From the NCBI RefSeq assembly GCF_030067675.1, contig NZ_JASJEV010000008.1:62001-126000 (forward strand): a stretch of DNA of 64,000 nucleotides, written 5' to 3'. A model generated the notes under the pieces. The model saw only the letters and a list, made by a program, of their open reading frames with translations, had not been told where the DNA came from and did not search any database. This document shows positions 55,645 through 64,000 of the stretch, in pieces (positions within the stretch are counted from its first letter, which is position 1; every line of letters starts with the position of its first letter). A program made the translations under genes and the position numbers. This DNA comes from Chelatococcus albus (GTDB taxonomy: Bacteria; Pseudomonadota; Alphaproteobacteria; Rhizobiales; Beijerinckiaceae).

Positions 55645-56670
55645 ATGACCATGAGCACGGCCGGGTCTGCGGTGGCCAACACCCCGACGGCGCTCGACGA
55701 CGCCGTCGTCAGCGCAGCCGAGGCGGCGCTGGAGAGCATCGCCAAGGCGCGCGAGGCGATCGGCACCGTCATCTTCGGGCAGGAGCGGGTGGTGGAGCTC
55801 GCGCTCGTCACCGTCCTTTCGGGCGGGCACGGCCTGCTCGTCAGTGTGCCCGGCCTCGCCAAGACGAAGCTCGTGGAGGCGATGGGCACGGTGCTCGGCC
55901 TCGACGCGCGGCGCGTGCAGTTCACGCCCGACCTCATGCCCTCCGACATCCTCGGCACCGAAATCCTGGACGAGACGGCAGACCGCCGCCGCAGCTTCCG
56001 CTTCGTGCGCGGGCCGATCTTCGCCCAGCTCCTGATGGCCGACGAGATCAACCGCGCGAGCCCGCGCACCCAATCGGCCCTGCTGCAGGCCATGCAGGAG
56101 CATCACGTCACGGTTGCCGGCGAGCGGCACGACCTGCCGCGCCCCTTCCATGTGCTTGCAACGCAGAACCCCATCGAGCAGGAAGGCACCTATCCCCTGC
56201 CCGAGGCCCAGCTCGACCGCTTCCTCCTCGAGATCGACATCGGCTATCCGGACCGTGCCGCCGAGCGGCGCATCCTCATCGAGACGACGGGCGCGGAGGA
56301 GAGGAGGCCCGCCGCCGCCATGACGGCGGAGCAGCTCATGAACGCCCAGCGCCTCGTGCGCCGCCTGCCGGTGGGCGAGAGCGTGGTCGAGGCCATCCTC
56401 GACCTAGTGCGTTCCGGGCGGCATGGGGAAGGCCCGCGCGAGGTCACGGACAAGCTCGCCTGGGGTCCTGGCCCGCGCGCGAGCCAGGCGCTGATGCTCG
56501 CCGTGCGCGCCCGCGCCCTCATCGAAGGCCGCCTCGCCCCCTCGATTGACGACGTGGCGCGGCTCGCCGACCCCGTGCTCAAGCACCGCATGGCGCTCAC
56601 ATTCGCCGCGCGGGCGGACGGCCACAGCATCTCCGGGGTGATCCAGCGCCTCGTCGAGAGGCTGGACTGA
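55645..56670 (+). CDS. MoxR-type AAA ATPase
   Basis: This 341-residue ATPase has Walker A VPGLAKTKLVEA near residue 71, with an Ala in place of the second Gly as in the MoxR family. Walker B is LLMADEINRASPRTQSALLQAMQE near residue 130, sensor 1 ATQNPIEQEGTYPLPEAQLDRF, and a C-terminal lid. Known role: chaperone that activates VWA-domain partners. GGAAGGAGAG ahead of the ATG is strong. It is the first of four genes (DUF58, BatA-DUF4159, membrane protein). Confidence 0.95.
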   Translation: MTMSTAGSAVANTPTALDDAVVSAAEAALESIAKAREAIGTVIFGQERVVELALVTVLSGGHGLLVSVPGLAKTKLVEAMGTVLGLDARRVQFTPDLMPSDILGTEILDETADRRRSFRFVRGPIFAQLLMADEINRASPRTQSALLQAMQEHHVTVAGERHDLPRPFHVLATQNPIEQEGTYPLPEAQLDRFLLEIDIGYPDRAAERRILIETTGAEERRPAAAMTAEQLMNAQRLVRRLPVGESVVEAILDLVRSGRHGEGPREVTDKLAWGPGPRASQALMLAVRARALIEGRLAPSIDDVARLADPVLKHRMALTFAARADGHSISGVIQRLVERLD

Positions 56671-56681
56671 GGGTCGCCACC

Positions 56682-57623
56682 ATGGCCCGTGTCCGGGTAC
56701 TACCCCCGACCGACCGGACCCCGGGCCGGCGCGAGACGGACGGCGCGCTGCGGCTCGCGGCGCGCCTGCCGCGTATCGTGCTCGAGGCGAGGCGGGTGGC
56801 GGGAGCGGTGGCGCACGGCATCCACGGGCGCCGCCGGGCCGGCCCCGGCGAGAGCTTCTGGCAGTTCCGCCCCTATACGCCGGGCGAGGCGGCCGCGCGC
56901 ATCGACTGGCGCCGCTCGGCCCACGACGACCGGCTCTACGTGCGCCAGCGCGAGTGGGAGGCGGCGCAGACCGTGTGGCTGTGGATCGACCGCTCGGCCT
57001 CCATGGGCTACGTCTCTTCGCTTGCCGAGGTGCCCAAGGTGGAACGTGCACTCGTCGTCGGCTTCGCCCTGGCGGAGATGCTCGTCGAGGGTGGCGAGCG
57101 CGTCGGCCATCTCGGCGCCATGCCGCCGCGCGCCTCGCACAGCATCGTCGAACGCCTCGCCGAGGCGCTCGCCGGCCACGAGGCAGGCCTTGCCGCCGAC
57201 CTGCCGCCGCGCGAGCCGCTGCCGCCGACGAACGAGGCGATCCTCGTCAGCGACTTCCTCATGCCGATCGGCGAACTCACGGCCACGGTGGAGGCCCTGT
57301 CGGCGCGTGGCGCGCGCGGCCATTGCATCATGGTCGTCGATCCGGTGGAGGAGACCTTTCCCTTCACGGGCCAGGCCGAGCTCGAGGACGTCGAGACCGG
57401 AACGCGCCTGCGCGTCGGCGACGCCGGCGCCTGGGGTGCGGACTACCGCCTGCGCATCGCCGCCCATCGCGAGGCCTTCGCCGCCGTGCTCACCCGGCGG
57501 GGCTGGACGCTGACGGTACACCACACCGATCGCCCGGCGAGCGAGGCGGTGCTGCGCGTCATGACGCTGATCTCGGCCGCCCGCGGCGGCCGCGGTCCCG
57601 TCGCCATGGCTGCGGGAGGATGA
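56682..57623 (+). CDS. DUF58-domain protein (VWA-like)
   Basis: The 313-residue protein has the DUF58 signature: GESFWQFRPYTPGEAAARIDWRRSAHDDRLYVRQREWEAAQ in parts, with RPYTPGE and DWRRSA near residues 65-80. WIDRSASM carries a MIDAS-like Asp-x-Ser-x-Ser near residue 103. DUF58 partners of MoxR bind cations or receptor proteins. It lies 11 bases after moxR. No signal peptide; probably cytosolic face. Confidence 0.92.
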   Translation: MARVRVLPPTDRTPGRRETDGALRLAARLPRIVLEARRVAGAVAHGIHGRRRAGPGESFWQFRPYTPGEAAARIDWRRSAHDDRLYVRQREWEAAQTVWLWIDRSASMGYVSSLAEVPKVERALVVGFALAEMLVEGGERVGHLGAMPPRASHSIVERLAEALAGHEAGLAADLPPREPLPPTNEAILVSDFLMPIGELTATVEALSARGARGHCIMVVDPVEETFPFTGQAELEDVETGTRLRVGDAGAWGADYRLRIAAHREAFAAVLTRRGWTLTVHHTDRPASEAVLRVMTLISAARGGRGPVAMAAGG

Positions 57624-57627
57624 CGCC

Positions 57628-60432
57628 ATGCTGGCTGGCCTCCCCCTCGGTTTCGCCGCTCCCCTCGTGCTCCTGGCGCTTGCGGCGCTGCCCGCGATCT
57701 GGCTCCTCCTGCGCGTGACGCCGCCGCAGCCTCGGCGCATCGCCTTCCCACCGCTGCGCATCCTCGCCGACATCCTGCCAAGGCGGCAGACACCGGCGCG
57801 CACGCCTTGGTGGCTGGTGCTGCTGCGCCTCCTCGTCGCTTCCCTGCTCATTCTCGCCGCCGCGGGGCCGGTCTGGAACCCGCGCGTCGCCGATGCGCGC
57901 CGGGACGGCCCGCTGCTCCTCGTCCTCGATTCCGGCTTCGCCTCCGCCCGCGACTGGCGCGAGCGAGTGGCCCTCGTCGCCGACCATATCGGGTCCGCCC
58001 AGCGCGACGGACGCGCCGTCGCGCTCGTCGCCACGGGCGAGCGGGCCGGCGATATCGCCCTCCTCGATCCGGGGACGGCGCTCGAGCGGCTGCGCGCCGT
58101 CGCGCCATCGCCCCACGCGCCCGACCGGCGCGCCCACCTCCCCGCCATTGGCCGCTTCCTCGCCGCGCAGCCAGACGCCGAGATCGTCTGGGTGAGCGAT
58201 GGCGTGAGCTTCGGTGATGGCGCCGGCTTCGTCACCGAGCTCGCCGCCCTCAAGGGTGAACACCCGGTCACCGTGCACAAGCGGCCGCGGGCGGAGCCGC
58301 TTACCCTTGCCGGCGCGGAGAACACAGCCGGCGGCCTCGACGTGCGCGTCCTGCGCCCGGAGGCGAACGGCCGCGATGTCGGCACCCTGCGTGCGGTCGA
58401 CCTCAAGGGGCTGCCGCTCGCGGAGACGCGCTTTTCCTTTGCCGGCAGTGCGACCGAGGCGTCCGCACGCTTCGTGCTGCCGGTCGAAATGCGCAATGCG
58501 GCAGCACGCATCGAGGTCGCCGATGAGAATTCGGCCGGCGCCGTCTGGCTGCTCGACGACAAGGGCAAGCGTCGGCGCGTCGGCCTCGTCTCCGGCGCAA
58601 CGGCGGATACCGCTCAGCCGCTGCTCTCGCCGACCTACTACGTGGCGCGCGCCCTTTTGCCCTTTGCCGACCTGCGCGAGCCGCGCGGCGGCGTGGCGGA
58701 AGCCGTGGAGACGCTGCTCGACGAGACGACCTCCGTGCTCGTGCTCGCCGACGTCGGCGCTCTCGATCGCGAGACGCTGCAGCGCGTCACGCGCTTCGTC
58801 GAGGAGGGGGGCGTGCTCATCCGCTTCGCGGGCACACGACTCGCCGCCGCCAATGATGCGCTGGTGCCGGTGCGCCTGCGGCGCGGCGGGCGCAGCCTCG
58901 GCGGCACGCTCTCCTGGGAGACGCCGAAGACGCTCGCCCCCTTCCCGGCCGAGAGCCCCTTCGCCGGACTTGCCACGCCGGGCGAGATCAGCGTGCGCCG
59001 GCAGATCCTCGCCGAGCCCGACGGCACGCTCGCCGACAAGACCTGGGCGGCGCTCGCCGACGGCACGCCCGTGGTGACGGCGGAGCGACGCGGCAGCGGC
59101 CTTGTCGTGCTCTTCCACGTCACCGCCGATCCCACCTGGTCGAGCCTGCCCCTTTCGGGCGTCTTCGTCGACATGCTGCGCCGCGTCGTCGCCCTCGCCG
59201 GCAAGCCGGCGGAGGTGGCGGACGGCAACGGCAGCGCGCGCACCGAGACGGTGGCGCCGCAGCGCACGCTCGACGGCTTCGGCGCCTTCCGCACGCCGCC
59301 GGCCACCGCCAAGCCCGTCGCCCGCAGCTTCTCCGGTCGCGCCAGCGAGGAGCACCCGCCCGGCTTCTACGGGCCGAACGAATCCCTCGTCGCGGTAAAC
59401 GCGCTTGCCGCTGAGGATCGTCCGAGTGCGATCGACTTCGCTCCCCTGGGTGCTGCGCTGGCGCCGATCGCGGCGGCGCAGAGCATCGACCTGCGCGCCC
59501 CGCTGCTCGTCGCAGCGCTCGTCCTCCTCGCGCTCGACACCCTGCTCGCGCTTGCCCTCGGCGGCCATCTCGCCGCCCTGACGCGCAAGGTGACGCGCGG
59601 CGGCATCGCCGGTCTCGCCCTCCTCGCCGTGGCGCTCGCCGGCCCGCCGGAGGCGGCGCGCGCGGCGGACGATCTGCCGCCTCTCCGCCGCGAGGACATC
59701 GATTCCGCCCTGGTGACGCGCCTCGCCTATGTGGTGACCGGCGACGCGCAGGTGGATGCCATCAGCCGCGCGGGGCTCGCCGGCCTGAGCCAGGCGCTCA
59801 GCGCCCGCACGGCCCTCGAACCCGGCGAACCGATCGGCGTCGACCCGGCGCGGGACGAACTCGCCTTCTATCCGTTGCTCTACTGGCCGGTGGTGGCCGG
59901 GCGCCCCCTGCCCTCGGACGCGGCGCTGCGCCGCCTCGATGCCTACATGAAGAACGGCGGCACGGTGATCTTCGACACGCGTGACGCCATCTCCCTCAGG
60001 CCCGGCGGCGCCCAGACGCCGGAGGGTCAGCAGTTGCGGCGCATGCTCGCCACGCTCGACATCCCCGAGCTGGAGCCCGTGCCGCATGACCACGTGCTGA
60101 CCAAGGCCTTCTATCTCATCGACAATCTCGTCGGACGCTATGCCACGGGCCAGACCTGGGTGGAGGCGCTGCCGCCCGTGCCGGAGGGCGAGCGCCGACC
60201 GGCACGCGCCGGCGACGGCGTGACGCCTGTCATCATCACGTCGAACGACCTCGCCGCCGCCTGGGCCGTGGGTCCGCGCGGCGAGCCGCTCTATCCGACG
60301 CTCGGCGGCGACCCGCGCCAGCGCGAGTTCGCCTTCCGCGGCGGCATCAACACCGTCATGTACGCGCTGACCGGCAACTACAAGGCCGACCAGGTGCACG
60401 TGCCGGCGCTGCTCGAGCGGCTCGGACAATAG
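57628..60432 (+). CDS. BatA-type/DUF4159 membrane protein
   Basis: This 934-residue protein opens with two helices (residues 7-28 and 60-78) of the aerotolerance BatA N-terminal domain, followed by a VWA-like part (LLLVLDSGFASARDWRERV). A central beta-rich region lies at about 250-600. A hydrophobic pair at 625-680 precedes the DUF4159 domain (DELAFYPLLYWPV, RRLDAYMKNGGTVIFDTRD near residues 730-790). The gene follows DUF58 by four bases. Work on MoxR-Bat systems suggests cell-envelope or chaperone roles; none is proven here. Confidence 0.9.
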   Translation: MLAGLPLGFAAPLVLLALAALPAIWLLLRVTPPQPRRIAFPPLRILADILPRRQTPARTPWWLVLLRLLVASLLILAAAGPVWNPRVADARRDGPLLLVLDSGFASARDWRERVALVADHIGSAQRDGRAVALVATGERAGDIALLDPGTALERLRAVAPSPHAPDRRAHLPAIGRFLAAQPDAEIVWVSDGVSFGDGAGFVTELAALKGEHPVTVHKRPRAEPLTLAGAENTAGGLDVRVLRPEANGRDVGTLRAVDLKGLPLAETRFSFAGSATEASARFVLPVEMRNAAARIEVADENSAGAVWLLDDKGKRRRVGLVSGATADTAQPLLSPTYYVARALLPFADLREPRGGVAEAVETLLDETTSVLVLADVGALDRETLQRVTRFVEEGGVLIRFAGTRLAAANDALVPVRLRRGGRSLGGTLSWETPKTLAPFPAESPFAGLATPGEISVRRQILAEPDGTLADKTWAALADGTPVVTAERRGSGLVVLFHVTADPTWSSLPLSGVFVDMLRRVVALAGKPAEVADGNGSARTETVAPQRTLDGFGAFRTPPATAKPVARSFSGRASEEHPPGFYGPNESLVAVNALAAEDRPSAIDFAPLGAALAPIAAAQSIDLRAPLLVAALVLLALDTLLALALGGHLAALTRKVTRGGIAGLALLAVALAGPPEAARAADDLPPLRREDIDSALVTRLAYVVTGDAQVDAISRAGLAGLSQALSARTALEPGEPIGVDPARDELAFYPLLYWPVVAGRPLPSDAALRRLDAYMKNGGTVIFDTRDAISLRPGGAQTPEGQQLRRMLATLDIPELEPVPHDHVLTKAFYLIDNLVGRYATGQTWVEALPPVPEGERRPARAGDGVTPVIITSNDLAAAWAVGPRGEPLYPTLGGDPRQREFAFRGGINTVMYALTGNYKADQVHVPALLERLGQ

Positions 60433-60441
60433 GAGGGGGCG

Positions 60442-62520
60442 ATGCTGTCGATCGGCTTCTCTCCCCTCGTGGCGACCGAGATCCTCTGGGGCCTTGCCGC
60501 TCTCGCCGGGCTTGCGGCCGTCGTCGCCTTCCTCGCTCGCGGCGCGCCGGCGTTCTTGCGCGCGCTCGCGCTCGCCTGCCTCGTCGCCGCCCTCGCCAAC
60601 CCCTCGCTGCTGCGCGAGGATCGGGAGAGAGTGAAGGACATCGTGGCGGTCGTCGTCGACCGATCGACCTCGCAGACGCTTGGGCCGCGCCGTGCCCAGA
60701 CCGACGCCGTGCGCGCCGAACTCGAACGCCGCCTCGCGACGTTCGGCAACGTTGAGCCCCGCTTCGTGGACGTGACCGACAGCGAAGGCGGAGGGGACGG
60801 AACGAGGGCCTTCGCGGCGCTTGCCGAGGCCCTGGCGGACGTGCCGGCGGAGCGCATCGCCGGTGTGATCATGCTCACCGACGGCGTCGTGCATGACATC
60901 CCGAAGGACGTGGCCGCGCTCGGCTTCAAGGCGCCGCTGCATGCCCTGGTCACCGGCAGCCGCGACGAGCGCGACCGGCGCATCGCCCTTGTCGAGGCGC
61001 CGCGCTTCGGCCTCGTGGGCAAGGACCAGACCATCAGGGTCGAGGTCGCCGAGCGGGGCGGCGACGGCCGTGCCCGGCTCGTCCTGCGCCGCGACGGCCA
61101 GATGCTGCGCACGCTCGACGTCGCGACGGGACGGCCGATCTCACTGCCGGTGCACATCGAGCACGGCGGCCCGACCGTCGTCGAGATCGAGGTCGATCCC
61201 CTCCCCGGCGAGCTCACCACGGCCAACAACCGGGCGGTCGTGACCATCGAGGGCATCCGCGAGAAGCTGCGCGTGCTGCTCGTCTCGGGAGAGCCGCACG
61301 CCGGCGAGCGGACCTGGCGCAACCTCCTCAAATCGGACGCCAACGTCGACCTCGTGCATTTCACCATCCTGCGCCCGCCGGAGAAGCAGGACGGCACGCC
61401 GATCAACGAGCTGTCGCTCATCGCCTTCCCGACGCGCGAGCTCTTCCAGCAGAAGATCAAGGAGTTCGACCTCATCATCTTCGACCGCTACGCCAACCAG
61501 AGCGTGCTGCCCTCGGTCTACTACGACAACATCGTGCGTTACGTGCGCGAGGGCGGCGCCCTCATGGTGGCGGCGGGGCCCGAGTTCGCCGGCTCGCTGA
61601 GCCTGGCGCGCACCTCCCTCGGCGCGATCCTGCCGGCGGCCCCCGACGGCCGCATCCTGGAGGAGCCCTATCAGGCGCGCATCACTGCCCCCGGGGAGCG
61701 CCACCCGGTGACGCGGGAATTGCCCGGCAGCGAGCAGAACCCGCCGGCGTGGGGCGAGTGGCTGCGCCTTCTCGGCGCGCGCGTGCAGACCGGCACCGCG
61801 GTGATGAGCGGCGTGCAGGACCGGCCGCTGCTCGTGCTCGTGCGCGAGGAGAAGGGGCGCATCGCCATGCTCCTGTCGGACCACGCCTGGCTGTGGGCAC
61901 GCGGTTTCCGCAATGGCGGCCCGCATCTCGACCTGCTGCGCCGGCTCGCCCACTGGCTCATGAAGGAGCCCGAGCTCGAGGAGGAGGCGCTGCGCGCCAG
62001 CGCCCGCGGCCGCGACATCGTCGTCGAGCGGCAGACGATGGGCGACAATCCCGCCCCCGTCACGCTCGTCGCGCCGAGCGGGACGCAGTCCTCGCTCGCG
62101 CTCGAGGCGACGCGGCCGGGCCTCTTCAGCGCCGTGACGCCGGCGCGCGAGCTGGGCCTCTACCGCCTGCAGAGCGGCAGCCTCACGGCCTTCGTCAACA
62201 TCGGCCCGGAGAACCCGCGCGAGCTCGCGGACGTGTTCAGCGACACCGAGCGCCTGGCGCCCCTGGCCGGGGCGACCGGCGGCTCGGTACGCCGCGTCGA
62301 GGCCGGAACCAGCGTGACCGTGCCGCGCCTGCTGGCCATGCGCTCCGGCTCGCGCTTCGCCGGCGCGGACTGGATCGGCATCCGCCCGTCGGACAGCGCC
62401 GTGGTGCGCGGCGTCGCCATCTTCCCGCTCGGCCTCGGCTTCGCCGGCCTCGCGGTTCTCGCGGGCAGCGTGCTCCTGGCCTGGAGCGTGGAAGGCGGCC
62501 GGAGGTCGCAACGCAACTAG
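60442..62520 (+). CDS. Membrane protein with VWA-like and glutamine-amidotransferase-like parts
   Basis: The 692-residue protein has two helices at the N-terminus (residues 8-32, 35-52), a VWA-like segment IVAVVVDRSTSQTLG near residue 68 with a Asp-x-Ser-x-Ser site, a middle region with EKLRVLLVSGEPHAGERTWRNLLKSD (in parts), and a class I amidotransferase-like segment near residues 335-400 (DLIIFDRYANQSV). A C-terminal helix ends it. It is the last gene of the MoxR operon, 9 bases after the DUF4159 gene. Catalysis is unlikely. Confidence 0.88.
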   Translation: MLSIGFSPLVATEILWGLAALAGLAAVVAFLARGAPAFLRALALACLVAALANPSLLREDRERVKDIVAVVVDRSTSQTLGPRRAQTDAVRAELERRLATFGNVEPRFVDVTDSEGGGDGTRAFAALAEALADVPAERIAGVIMLTDGVVHDIPKDVAALGFKAPLHALVTGSRDERDRRIALVEAPRFGLVGKDQTIRVEVAERGGDGRARLVLRRDGQMLRTLDVATGRPISLPVHIEHGGPTVVEIEVDPLPGELTTANNRAVVTIEGIREKLRVLLVSGEPHAGERTWRNLLKSDANVDLVHFTILRPPEKQDGTPINELSLIAFPTRELFQQKIKEFDLIIFDRYANQSVLPSVYYDNIVRYVREGGALMVAAGPEFAGSLSLARTSLGAILPAAPDGRILEEPYQARITAPGERHPVTRELPGSEQNPPAWGEWLRLLGARVQTGTAVMSGVQDRPLLVLVREEKGRIAMLLSDHAWLWARGFRNGGPHLDLLRRLAHWLMKEPELEEEALRASARGRDIVVERQTMGDNPAPVTLVAPSGTQSSLALEATRPGLFSAVTPARELGLYRLQSGSLTAFVNIGPENPRELADVFSDTERLAPLAGATGGSVRRVEAGTSVTVPRLLAMRSGSRFAGADWIGIRPSDSAVVRGVAIFPLGLGFAGLAVLAGSVLLAWSVEGGRRSQRN

Positions 62521-62547
62521 GAACCCTCCCCGTCGGCGCCTGCCGCC

Positions 62548-63060
62548 TCAGCGACCGGCACCCGCGTCGGCGAGCACCGGCCCCTTCGCGCCGTCGAGGG
62601 CGCCCGCTTCGAGTTCAAGGTAGAGGAAGCGGCGCGGGTCCACCGGCCCCGGCAGCTCCAGCCGACCCTGCGGCACGGGGCGGAAGCCGAAGCGCGCATA
62701 GTAGGGCTCGTCGCCGACGAGGAGGATGAGCTTGTGCCCCGCGGCGCGCGCCGCCTCAATGGAGGCGCGCATGAGGGCCGCGCCGATGCCGCGGTCCATG
62801 AAGGCGGGCTCCACCGTGAGCGGCCCAAGGACCAGCGCCGGCAGGCTCCCCGCCCGGATCGGCGCGACGCGCACCGAGCCGACGATGAGCGTGCCGACGA
62901 GCGCAGTGAAGGACAGGTCCGCCACATGGTCGACGCCCTCGCGCAGGCGAAAGGCCGTGCGCGCGAAGCGGCCGGGGCCGAAGGCGCGTTCGTGCAGGCG
63001 TTCGATGGCGGCCGAGTCGGCAGGGAGCTCGCGGCGAATGGTGAGCTTGAGGTCGGTCAT
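62548..63060 (-). CDS. GNAT-family N-acetyltransferase, YhbS-like
   Basis: The 170-residue protein has the acetyl-CoA motif LGPLTVEPAFMDRGIGAALMRASIEAA, key parts VEPAFMDRGIGAALM near residue 88, and GDEPYYARFGFRPVPQG near residue 117, as in YhbS-like N-acetyltransferases. The acceptor is unknown. The gene is on the minus strand between the MoxR operon and the efflux pump, converging with the operon with 27 bases between. Confidence 0.88.
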   Translation of the reverse strand: MTDLKLTIRRELPADSAAIERLHERAFGPGRFARTAFRLREGVDHVADLSFTALVGTLIVGSVRVAPIRAGSLPALVLGPLTVEPAFMDRGIGAALMRASIEAARAAGHKLILLVGDEPYYARFGFRPVPQGRLELPGPVDPRRFLYLELEAGALDGAKGPVLADAGAGR

Positions 63061-63385
63061 GGCGACGACGGGGACTTTCGCATGGGGGCTGGCGGCTGTC
63101 GGGCGGTCACGCGCGGCCCGACCGCTGCCTGCGGCCCGCCCCTAGTCTCAGGCGCGAGCGCGGCCACGCGCAATCGGGGCGCGGCTCATTCGTCGTCGTT
63201 CCGTGTGCCTGACCAGCAAGGATGTTCCCGCCCGCTGCGCGTCGTGAAGCGGCCTCGCCTCTAGCACGCTCCCCGCGCTGCGTCCACGGCATGGCGGGGA
63301 TGCTTCGAGGAGGGCTGCGCGACACCGCCGATCGCGTAAAAGTAGAAAAATCCGTTGCCATACGAATCGGTTACCGGACGGTCGC

Positions 63386-63416
63386 GCCCGCCTCGTCGGC
63401 GGGCATTTTGCATTTT
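63386..63416 (+). terminator. Rho-independent terminator-like sequence in the leader of the efflux gene
   Basis: GCCCGCC (63386-63392) and GGCGGGC (63398-63404) pair around TCGTC, followed by ATTTTGCATTTT. It lies about 40 bases before the start codon and downstream of an AT-rich, promoter-like stretch (63337-63360), with no gene to end on this strand. It is therefore a candidate attenuator (inference). The rest of 63061-63454 has no gene. Confidence 0.55.
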
Positions 63417-63454
63417 CCGCCGTGCGGCCGAACGTCAGTGAAAGTTGGACGGTT

Positions 63455-64000
63455 ATGCACCAGCCTCTCGCACGGTCGCCGCGGGCGCCGAGCTTCGGCG
63501 AGTTCGTCGCCCTCATCGGCCTGATGATGGGGCTGACGGCCCTGTCGATCGACAATCTCCTGCCGGCCTTCGGTCCGATCCAGGCGGGCTTCGGCATCGC
63601 CGACGACAACGAGCTGCAGCTTGTCGTCACGAGCTACATGATGGGCTTCGGCCTCATGCAGCTCGTCTACGGCCCGCTGTCGGACAGCATCGGGCGCCGG
63701 CCGGTGCTGATGCTCGGCCTCGCCGTCTTCGCCGCCGGCACCGCGCTCGCCATGATCGCCTGGACCTTCCCGATGCTGCTCACGGCGCGCGCGGTGCAGG
63801 GCATGGGCGCGGCCGCCGCCCGCGTGCTCGCCGTCGCTATCGTGCGCGACCGCTACGAGGGGCGCGAGATGGCGCGCGTCATGTCGCTCACCATGATCGT
63901 CTTCATCACGGTGCCGATCGTGGCACCGGTGATGGGCAGCCTCATCCTGCTCGCCGGCAGCTGGCGCCTGATCTTCGCCTGCATGCTGACGCTCGCGCTC
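63455..64000 (+). CDS. Bcr/CflA-type multidrug MFS transporter, partial
   Basis: The first 182 residues run off the window. They hold the DHA1 family signature between helices 2 and 3 (GPLSDSIGRRPVLMLG near residues 74-89), LSIDNLLPAF, and helix 4-5 with RAVQGMGAAAARVLAVAIVRDRY. The pattern DALPAF-like plus DSIGRRP is that of Bcr/CflA proton-drug antiporters. The ATG at 63455 follows a GGACGG. Function: drug export across the inner membrane; substrates unknown. The C-terminal half is missing. Confidence 0.9.
   Translation, partial: MHQPLARSPRAPSFGEFVALIGLMMGLTALSIDNLLPAFGPIQAGFGIADDNELQLVVTSYMMGFGLMQLVYGPLSDSIGRRPVLMLGLAVFAAGTALAMIAWTFPMLLTARAVQGMGAAAARVLAVAIVRDRYEGREMARVMSLTMIVFITVPIVAPVMGSLILLAGSWRLIFACMLTLAL

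Noticed and set aside
57559-60942. 1127-residue minus-strand frame
   Set aside because: Antisense shadow of the DUF4159 gene; composition without hydrophobic core.

Overview
The window is 64 kb of chromosome from a very GC-rich alphaproteobacterium, most likely in the Hyphomicrobiales (Rhizobiales). Three things point there: Omp25/31-type beta-barrels, the alphaproteobacterial neighbour sets uvrC-pgsA-moaD-moaE and CCA transferase-DUF6111-NUDIX-DUF1285 facing a MoxR/DUF58/DUF4159 cluster, and a petABC bc1 operon. The genus cannot be fixed from the sequence alone. Coding density is high, starts are often GTG, and many neighbours overlap by 4 bases. Because of the high GC, many long antisense reading frames exist; they are ignored here. 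No rRNA, tRNA, CRISPR array, insertion sequence or phage gene was seen.

Layout. 0-6.3 kb: a 5-oxoprolinase/hydantoinase (cut by the left edge) divergent from a three-gene TRAP importer followed by a MarR-type regulator, with a palindromic operator between them. 6.4-10.1 kb: secreted unknown protein, RNase T2, RlmJ, glutathione transferase-like and GFA-like proteins. 9.4-10.7 kb: a decayed stretch with a frameshifted pseudogene. 10.7-12.2 kb: two outer-membrane beta-barrels. 12.4-22 kb: envelope and housekeeping genes (glycosyltransferase, SDR, PgeF, MidA, Lgt, UbiK, YbjN, ProC, TetR, CsaA, CorC-like). 21.8-25.5 kb: a MarR-response regulator-histidine kinase operon resembling petP/petR, divergent from ilvE. 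25.6-29.7 kb: cupin, a LysR gene broken by an amber codon, moaE-moaD-pgsA, a chagasin-like gene and a Gly-rich exported protein. 29.9-37.4 kb: uvrC, a large MscS channel, a creatinase/DoeA-like M24 protein, a lipoprotein and prs. 37.4-43.4 kb: queC with a VUT transporter, rplY with a structured leader, pth, ychF, endonuclease V and a double MaoC protein. 43.4-50 kb: apt-mtnP, petABC and an ABC exporter. 50-55.4 kb: trmL, hemF, DUF2158 and the cca-nudix group. 55.6-62.5 kb: a MoxR-DUF58-DUF4159-membrane protein operon. 62.5-64 kb: a GNAT gene and the start of a Bcr/CflA efflux pump.

How genes work together. The oxoprolinase and TRAP genes look like one uptake-and-hydrolysis unit controlled from a shared promoter region. 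MtnP and Apt together return methylthioadenosine to AMP. MoaD and MoaE form molybdopterin synthase. QueC and the VUT protein both belong to 7-deazaguanine metabolism. petABC encodes the whole bc1 complex. The MoxR cluster looks like a chaperone plus membrane-anchored von Willebrand-type partners.

No wholly new system is proven. The best leads are the shared palindromic operator at 2.5 kb, twin GNRA-capped hairpins before rplY, a terminator in the leader of the efflux gene at 63.4 kb, the MoxR/DUF4159 cluster, the amber-interrupted LysR gene, and a mosaic of hairpins at 39.5-39.8 kb.
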